Positions 56,070 to 64,000 of a stretch of 64,000 nt of DNA are shown here, one piece after another (positions within the stretch are counted from its first letter, which is position 1; each line of letters starts with the position of its first letter). Position numbers and translations under genes: made by a program. The notes beneath the pieces are model-generated. The model saw only the letters and a program-made list of their open reading frames with translations, searched no databases and was not told the origin of the DNA. This DNA is from Petunia secreta (Eukaryota > Streptophyta > Magnoliopsida > Solanales > Solanaceae), in the NCBI GenBank assembly GCA_029990175.1, contig JARKIP010000033.1:5270001-5334000 (forward strand), written 5' to 3'.

Positions 56070-58504
56070 CCTTGAAATGCTGCGAGTGAGAGAAAGTTTC
56101 TTCTATCTCCTGTCATGTGCCTTGAACAACCGCTATCAAGAATCCAGCTTGAGTTGTTCTCCCTCACTCCAGCCTGCAAAACAGATTAAGGGTTAGTTTT
56201 AGGAACCCAGACAAGCTTGGGTCCCTTCTTATGAGAGAATGGATAAATCAAATCATGTCTAGCCCATTTAGGTAGAACACTTCTTTTATTCTTTGCCTTT
56301 GCCTTGCTTGCATTCATGCACCTTTGTTTGTAGTGTCCAGTTTCACCACAAAAGGTGCACAACATGTTGCAAGGCAATCCCACATACTTGCTCTTAGGAT
56401 TATATGGAGGCAATGGTTTCTTTAATCCTAGTCCTTGTTTTCCCTTGTTTTGATTTTCAAGAACCCAATTCATTGCCTCAGATGATTTATTCTATTTTGT
56501 TAATCTGGTAAGCTCAAATTCAGATTTTTCAACCTTTTAATTTAAAATCCTGTTCTTTTCAGTTTCCTGATACAGAATCTCATTAGATCTTTTAAGTTCA
56601 TTTTCAAGAAAGTTTTGAACTTCACTTATTACTTACTTACCATTTATACTCTCTCTTAACTGATTAAGTTCCAATTCCAGTTCAGTGATCTTAGAGTTTG
56701 ACACAAGAGTCTGCCCTTTTTAGATGGCATTGATTTCTCCCAGTTCAATGCTTTGTTCTTGAAGACTCTTGTGCTTGGTTCTGAGATCACTTAACTCTTC
56801 AATTAATTTATCTTTTTCAATTTTCTCTTTTTCATAACCCTCAATCAAAGTGGCTGTGATTAGAATCAAATTTTCAGTAGAGTATGTGTGTAGATTTTCC
56901 TTAAGATCAGATAGACATACCTCTGCTGAATGAGCACCTTCAGCTCCATCAGTTGCCATAAGGGCAGAATCCTTCTTTTGGTCGACATCTGTGTACAACT
57001 CCTTCAGCTTTTCCCATACTTCCTTGGCAGACTTGTTTTCAAGTATCCTAGCCAACACGTCATTAGTCAGCCCTCTTCTCAGGTGCAATTCAGCCTTGGA
57101 ATTTGCATGTAGCCAGTCTAGATCTTGAAGATTTAGTTCTTCTACCTTCTTTGGCACCAGAAGTCCGTTCGCTGCTCTCTTTACAGGAACGTAGGGTCCT
57201 CTCTTCACAAACAACCAGAGACTATAGTCTGTTGCTTGAAGGAAGTTTTTCATCTGTGTCTTCCAGCACTTGTAGTTAGTCCCGTTGAACACAGGTGGCT
57301 TTTAAAGATCTCTTCCTCCTCTGAACTCCCGAGGGTCTTCCTCATCAAAACTGATGCCTGTCAATCCCATCAGTTCCAGTGGTTATTCATCTCCAGATTC
57401 CTTTTCATGATCAGATTCACTGTCATTTGGTCCCTATGTAGCATAGAAAGCTTCCTTTCTCTTCCTTATTTTGGCTCTGAAGTTTGGGGGTCGTCTTGCC
57501 TTCTTCTTATCTTTGTCATTCTCCTTTGATGCCTCATTTTCTTTTTCCTTAGTTGCTCTATTTTTCATCCATTCTGCTTCCCACATAGGACAATCTATAA
57601 CAGCATGATCCTTCTTGAAGCACTTGAAGCATCCTGAGTAGTCAGGACTGTCGACTATGTTCTTCCTTCCAGAGTTTTCCTTGCCAAATCTTTTGAAGCC
57701 TTTAAACCTTCCCAAGTTAAGCTTCTGTCTCAAGGGACTAACAATTGCTGCTTCAACTGATTTTAGATCAACATAGTCATCAGCTTCATCCGTTGCTTCA
57801 AGTGCAAGGGTCTTGTCCTTCTTGAGAGCTGGTTTAGTTTTTGATTCTTTCATCATCTCATGAGTTTTCAGGCTACCAACCAGTTCTTCAAGTTTAATGG
57901 ATCTTAGAGGTTTAGACTCAATGATAGCAGTCATCTTGGGCTCCCAAGCCTCAGGTAGTACATTTAGAATCTTATCCACCATCTCTACTTCCGGCAACTC
58001 CATATCCAGGGATCTCATCTCATTAGTAATAATGGTCAACCTGGTCATCATATCCTGGATTGATTCCTTCTCTCCCATAGAGAACAACTCAAATTGTCTC
58101 TTCAGCATTCTTCTCTTTGAGTCCTTCACTTCAGTTGTTCCTTCATGCGCAACCTGCAAGGCATCCCAGATTTCCTTGGCCGTCTTGTAGGATGATACTC
58201 TGTTAAACTCCTCAGGGCCAAGACCACAAATTACCAAACGTTTGGCTTTGTGATTCTTTTCAATCATCTTATAGTCCGCCTCATTGAACTCCTCTTTCAA
58301 TGTAGGTTCTTGTTTGGCAAGAGCTCCCTCACCAACTATTTTAGTAGGAATCAAGTTTCCTTCTGATACTATAAGCCATAGTTGGTAATCTTCATCACAT
58401 ATGTAATTTTCCATCCTATTCTTCCACCAAACATAGTACTGCCCATTGAACTGTGGGGGCCATTGAACTGACTGTCCTTCAGTGATGGTAGGTGGTGCAC
58501 TCAT
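56070..58504 (-). pseudogene. SIRE-like copia Gag with two capsid-like modules, plus start of protease (element A)
   Basis: Starts MSAPPTITEGQSVQWPPQFN at 58504. Module 1 (58504-57660) is a UBN2-type capsid region with YQLWLIVSEGNLIPTK, LVICGLGPEEFNRVSSYKTA and ELFSMGEKESIQDMM, then a zinc knuckle CFKCFKKDHAVIDC and a basic tail. A stop sits at AFYAT*GPN (57434). Module 2 (57310-56990) begins again with PPVFNGTNYKCWKTQMKNFL and DYSLWLFVKRGPYVPVK, another UBN2-like unit, then a coiled coil (YEKEKIEKDKLIEELSDLRT), a zinc knuckle CTFCGETGHYKQRC and the protease start SSWILDSGCSRHMTGDRRNF (56150-56090). It is cut at 56062 by a gypsy LTR fragment. Stops at 57303, 56720 and others make it non-functional. 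Confidence 0.85.
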
Positions 58505-58548
58505 AGTTCTGATCCTTCTCAATGTGTTAACCTAGCATGAGAAGACCT

Positions 58549-58560
58549 GCTCTGATACCA
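58549..58560 (-). other. primer-binding site of SIRE-like element A
   Basis: TGGTATCAGAGC on the minus strand, complementary to initiator-Met tRNA, 2 bp inside the LTR end. Confidence 0.9.
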
Positions 58561-58562
58561 CT

Positions 58563-59445
58563 TGTTGTACTCTATGCACTGGACACTAGAAGTGGGGGTT
58601 GAATAGTGTCCACCGATTTTCGATTCAAGAACTCGATTCTCCTGAGTCAAGAACCCTGTTCTTGTCTCTACAGTTTTTGCAACCTGAACACCACAACACA
58701 CGCCAATCACAGACACAAGGAACATAAGGATTTTTACGTGGAAAACTCCTTGCTCAAGGGAGAAAAACCACGACCCACACTCTGGGATTTTAGAACACAA
58801 CACAAGCAAGTTTCTGATTACAAAACTCTGTAACCAAGGGGCTACACTCTAGACCCTAATCACTAAACAAAGCTAAACTCTAGCTTTACAAAGTAATCTC
58901 TCAAAATTTCACCTAATACATATGCTTCTACGATAGGCTAATAGGTAAAAACAATGATCGCACAAAGCAAGACAACTTACATTTCAAGAACCTAGAATAT
59001 CTAAACTCAATCTATTTAGCTCCACCAGTTGTCTTCTTTAGTTATTTCACGTAGAAAGCTGCTTGATCGCCTTTGTATGCTCTCAACTCTCTGTTTGTGA
59101 ATAACTAATTTCGGCTGTATCAACTACTTGTATTTATATGGGCTTTACAACCCTAGTTGAGTCTCACAAGGAATCCTTGTAATTATGGTAAGACAAGATT
59201 TCTTGTAACTCTTTTTCTTGTTGGAGTCCAACTCTTATTCGTACTTTGATGATACAGCCTGGGCACCGTCTCTTTTAGTCTGACTAGGATGTATATTCAT
59301 TCACGCGCCACTACTCCTAGTTCCGCAGAGATTTGCAACCCTCAGATCTTTTCAACCAGTCGTGCCCTTCTATTCAAGAACTAGGTTCTTCTCTAAAACC
59401 ACTGATTCCTTCTTGTTTGTCATTCTCCAAAATCAATTCTCAACA
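58563..59445 (-). mobile_element. 5' LTR of SIRE-like copia element A (883 bp)
   Basis: On the minus strand it begins TGTTGAGAATTG (59445) and ends ...ACAACA (58563), next to the primer-binding site and gag. A TATA box (CCATATAAATACAAG on the minus strand, near 59123-59140) lies mid-LTR. It matches the LTR at 61885-62801 along its length in inverse orientation: TCTTTTAGTCTGACTAGGAT, GGTAAGACAAGAT and CACGTAGAAAGC regions have partners there. Confidence 0.9.
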
Positions 59446-59782
59446 GAGGAGATTAAAGGGGGGACGGATGCGGTGTACCTGGGCGTCTCTGGTGGTTGCC
59501 GTGGATTTGTCTTCACCGTAAGTTAAAGAAACGAGACGAGAAAAATAGAAAATAAAAGAAGAGGGTGTTGTTACATGTTAAACACGGCCGTAATGCCGGT
59601 TCTGGTGATCGGAATAGGTAAGAAGAAAGACGTTAGCGACTAGACGTTAGAGAGAGAAACAGTACCTTAACTTAATCAAGAAAAAAGAAAAGAACAAGAA
59701 TCTGAAAAAGTCTACAATCTATAGATTATACTAATGGATATCTGAAGTATTCCTTAATTTTGATAAATGTCGTGAGATCAAC
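59446..59782. other. spacer between the LTR and a possible exon
   Basis: No ORF of note. It begins with GC-rich sequence containing GGTGGTTGCCGTGG and is purine-rich afterwards (AAATAAAAGAAGAGGG), similar in character to the LINE leader at 32050-32200. A pyrimidine/AG boundary at 59780-59784 could be a splice acceptor for the next item. Confidence 0.35.
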
Positions 59783-59784
59783 AG

Positions 59785-60097
59785 GGAAGATTTGCAGCTG
59801 CCACATAGAGGTACTATTCCCCAAGTGGACGTTTTATACATAGATATATCGTCATCTGGGGGTTACTGCCCAACTTTTGTGGATGCTTTGTTATGGACTT
59901 GTCATCCTAGGAGACTCACTGTTAGATCAGATATTGATATGCTTACATGTTTCATGGATCGTTTAATGAAGAGTTCGAGTTATTCTACTGATCATGAAAG
60001 TAAGCCTTGGCATAGTCAATTAAAAGAAGTAAAAGCTACAAACTTCGGGAAAATCAGCTTGAGGAACTCAGAAGTGGGAAGATTGGAATGTGGATGA
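59785..60097 (+). CDS. probable terminal exon of an unidentified plant gene (fragment)
   Basis: Open from a plausible acceptor (AACAG, 59780-59784) to TGA at 60095-60097, about 103 residues. The sequence includes PQVDVLYIDISSSGGYCPTF, VDALLWTCHPRRLTVRSD, CFMDRLMKSSS and HESKPWHSQLKEVKA. Codon-like composition and dense conserved-looking Trp/Cys/His residues suggest true coding origin. The wording recalls the C-terminal part of plant F-box/LRR-type proteins, but I am not certain. No partner exons are recognised up- or downstream; element A's LTR begins only 340 bp upstream, so the gene was probably cut by the insertion. Confidence 0.4.
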
Positions 60098-61219
60098 AGA
60101 TTGAAATGCGGATGTTTCGGCGGAGGGGGGATATTTGTTTTTTATTAGATTGGTTATGCAGTTATTAGTCCATATTTTCAAGATAGATTAGAGATGTTAC
60201 GAACTTCTAGTTTCATAAGGTTTCTTAAAGGATTCTTTTGTCAAGTATGACTAAGTTAGAAACATCAAGGCACAGCGACGCTATGTTTGGTGTTCTATTG
60301 TCTCTTCTGTTCATGTTTACCTGCTGCACGTTCTGTTTTAATTATAGATTCCGTTAAGCATATGATTTAGTAAGTGATACATTCTGTTGTATAGTTTAGT
60401 TGTTGCGATCTTTTAGAGAGTTCCACATAAATCTTGAAGGCCTAACTCATAGATGTTATTTTGAACATCAAAATCACTTAATCAAACAAGTTGCATTTAA
60501 AACATATGGAGGGAGTACGACATTCCCTTTATGAACGATAGGCCGTTGTCACTCAGTGTTTCTTATCCTGGAGACTAGGCAAACATCTCTCTGTTGTAAA
60601 TGCAAATTGTTCTGCAGCTATGTGACTTGAATGCTTTTATCACGTTTGATTGCTTTGTTTGGTGTCTGTTGTGATTGTCCGTAGTCAACTTGCAATACAT
60701 CATGTTTCTCTTTTAGGCCCCGTAGACTTTGATAAAATTGTAAATTTGTTGTTACTTGAGAATGTCAATGCATTTCTATTAAGTTTTCATTGTCCATACT
60801 TTAGATTACATCCATGCGTGATTACAACAATATTCGAACAACTTTCATTCCCATCAGTGCCAATTTTGGCTCTTCTTAATGAATAACACAACTGACAAGG
60901 ATCGATCTGCGAAAAGAAAATTTTAAAGGGGACTATCGTTAAGGTTGAACGTACGATACCACCATCGCAAGCTTAATAAGTTCATCACACATATCCACAT
61001 AGTCATCTTCGCGTCCGAAATTTATTGTTATTTTCATTGTCCAGTCTACTTATATGTTATTTCTTTCAACTGTTAAGTGTCCAGTCTATTTATGTATTGT
61101 TTTCCTTTAATGAATATGTATTGTTTTCCTTTAATGAATATGTAAGTCCAATAGCTTATATATACGTATAAAACATGTAAATCCTCAAATATACCCTTTT
61201 TTTTGTTTTCTTTTAATAC
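60098..61219 (+). other. possible 3' UTR and flank, nothing recognised
   Basis: AT-rich. A GGAGGGAGTA at 60510 resembles one end of a Stowaway MITE without a partner. A tandem TATGTATTGTTTTCCTTTAATGA repeat lies near 61093-61141. Open frames such as 60650-60886 do not resemble known proteins. Confidence 0.4.
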
Positions 61220-61720
61220 TCCACCTAAGTGAAAACTGAGTTGTCTTGAGAGTATCAGACAATCATAATTGTTAGAAAAACTAGAACAAAAAACAATGAA
61301 GAAATATGGTTTCGAGGCACGAAAGATCGCTATCTTTCAAGAGATATTGACTGTACATACTTTTGAGGATTACAGACTAATTCTCTCAAAGGATACAACA
61401 AAACCAAAAATTTAGCCAATTCGTAGCAGGAATTTTTGTATTTATAGAGCAAAATCAGACCTTTTAAGAAGAGACACATCTCTTGTACAAATAGACACTT
61501 TCGATCAGTTACATCCAAATTCAAATTCGAAATTTAAATTTAAATGAAAAAGAATTTTCTGTCAAAATAAATAAAATTTCAAGTCCAAGTCTTTGATATA
61601 TATATTCATATTATATAAGTATGGGACACATTCAAAGTTACTTGTGGGATATAGGCTTATAAAATCACAAAAAGTGACTTCTTCCACCGATGTGGAAGAG
61701 TTTTTCCTCTACAAAATGAC
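61220..61720 (-). mobile_element. possible copia-type solo LTR
   Basis: On the minus strand, CTTCCACATCGGTGGAAGAAG (about 61675-61695) is followed by a CTATAAATACAAAAATTCC TATA region (61448-61430). A downstream segment with TGAAAGATAGCGATCTTTCG follows and the piece fades near 61220. This order (CACATCGG box, TATA, leader) is typical of Tnt1/Tork-class LTRs in Solanaceae. No interior is attached; ends uncertain. Confidence 0.35.
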
Positions 61721-61884
61721 AAACTACTCTAACAATAACTTATTAATCTTCCTCTGTAGTTCTTCTCTGTTTTTTTTTTTCCTTAACACTAGAAAGTATT
61801 TTGACATTTACATGGCAAAAAGAATGAGAGAAGGAGAAGAATGGCTGATAAATTTTGCTAATCAGTATAATATAAAGAGACATC

Positions 61885-62801
61885 TGTTGAGCATGGGTTT
61901 TGAAGAATGACAAACGAGAAGGACTCAGTAGTCTTGGTGAAGAACTTAGTCCTTGAATAGAAGGGCATGACTGATCGAGAAGATCTGTGGGTCGCAAATC
62001 CCTGTGGAACTAGGAATAGTGGCGCGTGAATGAATAAGCATCCTAGTCAGACTAAAAGAGGCGGTGCCCAGGCTGTGTCTTCGAAGTACGAATTGGAGTT
62101 GGACTTTAATAAGGAAAAGAGGTACAAGGAATCCCATCTTACCATAATTACAAGGATTCCTTGTAAGACTCAACTAGGGTATGCATAGCCCATATAAATA
62201 CAAGTAGTTGATGCAGCCGAAATAAGTTATTCACAAACATAGAGTTGAGAGCATACAAAAGCGATCTATCATTTTTCTACGTGAGATAACTGAAGAAGAC
62301 AACTGCTGTGCTTGAGTTGATTGAGTCTAGATATTCTGTCTACGTTCATTGATTTGTAAGTTGTCTTGTTTAGAGCTATCATTGTTTTACCTATTGGCTT
62401 ATTGTAGAAGTGTATGTATTAGGTGAACTTGTTAAAGATTGATTTGTAAAGCTAGAGTTTAGCTTTGTTTAGTGATTAGGGTCTAGAGTGTAGCCCCTTG
62501 GTTACAGAGTCTTTTAATCAGAAACTTGCTCTTTGTGTTAGTGGATTGAGTTCTAAAATCCTAGAGTGTGGGTCGTGATTTTTCTCCCTTGAGCAAGGAG
62601 TTTTCCACGTAAAATCCTTGTGTCTTTTGTGTGTGTGGTTGGTGTGTGTTGCAGTGTTCAAACAGGAGAATTGCAGAGGCAAGAACAGGGTTCTTGACTC
62701 AGAAGAATCGAGTTCTTAAAACGAAAATCGGTGGACACTATTCAACCCCCCTCCCCCCCCCCCCTCTTCTAGTGTCTTTAGGAGGTGCATAGATTATAAC
62801 A
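61885..62801 (+). mobile_element. 5' LTR of SIRE-like copia element B (917 bp)
   Basis: Begins TGTTGAGCATGGG at 61885, ends ...TATAACA at 62801, followed by AG and a primer-binding site TGGTATCAGAGC (62804-62815). TATA box CCATATAAATACAAG near 62189-62204. A C-rich tract (62746-62764) lies near its end. It is the inverse of the LTR at 58563-59445, so elements A and B face each other head to head. Confidence 0.9.
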
Positions 62802-62841
62802 AGTGGTATCAGAGCGGGTCTTCTCGTGCTAGGTTAACACC

Positions 62842-64000
62842 TTGAGAAGGATCAGAACCCTGAGTGCACCACCTACCATCACTGAAGGACAATCAGTTCA
62901 GAGGCCCCCACAGTTCAATGGGCAGTACTTTGCTTGGTGGAAGAACAAGATGGAATATTACATATGTGCTGAAGACTATCAACTATGGCTGATAGTATCT
63001 GAAGGAAACCTGATCCCCATTAAAATAGTTGGTGAAGGAGCAACTGCCAAACAAGAACCAAAGCTGAAAGAGGAGTTCAATGAGGCGGATGATAAGATGA
63101 TTGAAAAGAATCACAAAGCCAAACTTCTGTTCATTTGTGGACTTGGTCCTGAGGAGTTTAACCGAGTATCATCTTACAAGACTGCCAAGGAAATCTAGGA
63201 TGCCCTGCAGGTTGCGCATGAAGAGAACTATTGAAGTGAAGTACTCAAAGAGAAGAATGCTGAAAAGACAATTTGAGTTGTTTTCTATGGGAGAGAAAGA
63301 ATCAATTCAGGATATGATGACCAAGTTGACCATTATTACTAATGAGATGAGATCCCTGGATATGGAATTACCAGAAGTAGAGATGGTCGATAAGATTCTA
63401 AATGTGCTTCCTGAAGCTTGGGAACCCGAGATTACTGCCATCATTGAGTCTAAACCTCTAAGATCCATTAAACTTGAAGAACTGGGTTGTAGCCTGAAAA
63501 CTCATGAGATGATGAAAGACTCAAAAGCTAAACCAGCTCTCAAGAAGGACAAGACCCTTGCGCTTGAAGCAACTGAGGAAACCGATGAATATGTTGATCT
63601 GCAATCAGTTGAAGCGGCAATGGTTAGTGCTTTAAGACAGAAGCTTAACCTGGATAGGTTTAAAGGCCTTAAAAGAAGTGGGAAGGAAAATTCTGGAAGG
63701 AAGAACATAGTTGATAGTTCTGACTATTCAGAATGCTTTAAGTGCTTCAAGAAAGATCACGTTGTTATGGATTGTCCTATGTGGAAAATAGAATGGATGA
63801 AAAACAGAGCATCTAAGGAAAAGGAGACGTCAAAGTATAATGACAAAGATAAGAAGAAGACAAGACGACCTCCAAACTTCAGAGCAGAAAGAAGAAAGAA
63901 AAATGAAGCTTTCTATGCCACATGGGGACCAACTGATAGTGAATCTGATCATGAAAAGGAGTCTGGAGATGAATCACCACTAGCACTAATGGGACTGACA
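62842..64000 (+). pseudogene. SIRE-like copia gag, element B, running off the window
   Basis: Same Gag as element A: SAPPTITEGQSVQRPPQFNG, YQLWLIVSEGNLIPIK, FICGLGPEEFNRVSSYKTAK, a zinc knuckle CFKCFKKDHVVMDC (about 63740-63780), and SESDHEKESGDESPLALMGL at the window end. The start Met of element A reads CTG here. The Trp codon after KEI is a stop (63196-63198), and one extra base near 63222 shifts the frame. After that the frame is open to the end. Whether a second capsid module follows, as in element A, cannot be seen. Confidence 0.9.

Noticed and set aside
57236..58190. Plus-strand ORFs of about 97 residues opposite the SIRE-like gag
   Set aside because: Antisense shadows of the gag coding strand.
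61593..61910. 105-residue plus-strand ORF overlapping the start of SIRE-like LTR B
   Set aside because: It runs across the LTR boundary and has no family resemblance.

Overview
The window is plant nuclear DNA, and its repeats point to an asterid dicot, most likely Solanaceae. The evidence is a nine-exon plant gene with GT-AG introns, a nuclear tRNA-Ala, Stowaway MITEs with TA target duplications, RTE-type and L1-type LINEs, Ty1/copia elements (SIRE-like and a Tnt1/Tork-like one), Ty3/gypsy LTRs, a TRIM, and Mutator-like (MULE) elements. I see no bacterial, plastid or viral gene blocks. Most of the window is decayed transposable-element sequence.

Layout. 1-4.2 kb: decayed Ty3/gypsy pieces in both orientations, followed by a 2.65-kb gypsy LTR (4209-6859) with internal repeat arrays. 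6.9-10.1 kb: a probably non-autonomous LTR element with an unrecognised long ORF and a clean 3' LTR (9465-10122). 10.66-11.24 kb: a TRIM present as LTR-internal-LTR-internal-LTR between perfect 5-bp target duplications. 11.3-14.8 kb: a LINE tail, tandem repeats and two inverted-repeat elements. About 15.2-26.4 kb: a large MULE carrying a 5'-truncated mudrA-like transposase (plus strand), two small ORFs, and a ULP1-like protease gene (minus strand), with an RTE LINE inserted between them.

The MULE is the most remarkable object. Its introns and intergenic spaces are filled with arrays of the 12-bp palindrome ATGTTTAAACAT, repeated about every 20 bp (12-bp palindrome plus 8-bp spacer), and it contains perfect long inverted repeats (48-bp and 37-bp arms). 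A diverged array with a 13-bp core and 21-bp period lies at 46.08-46.38 kb.

The only clearly intact protein gene with a known job is a biotin-protein ligase (HCS1-like), nine exons over 26544-40372 with an open frame of 332 codons. Its start codon lies only about 120 bp beyond the MULE edge, and its introns have absorbed LINE, MITE and SINE-like insertions. Downstream are a copia LTR, a GGT-rich inverted-repeat element, tRNA-Ala(AGC) at 44479-44551 (minus) and a single-exon acidic plant protein of unknown function at 44862-45323 (minus). 47.6-48.7 kb is an inverted-repeat element containing a run of hairpins. 50.2-55.8 kb is a complete but broken copia element (minus). From 55.8 kb to the end are a gypsy LTR fragment and two SIRE-like copia elements lying head to head.

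Boundaries of decayed elements are approximate unless terminal motifs or target duplications are described. All alignments were made by eye.
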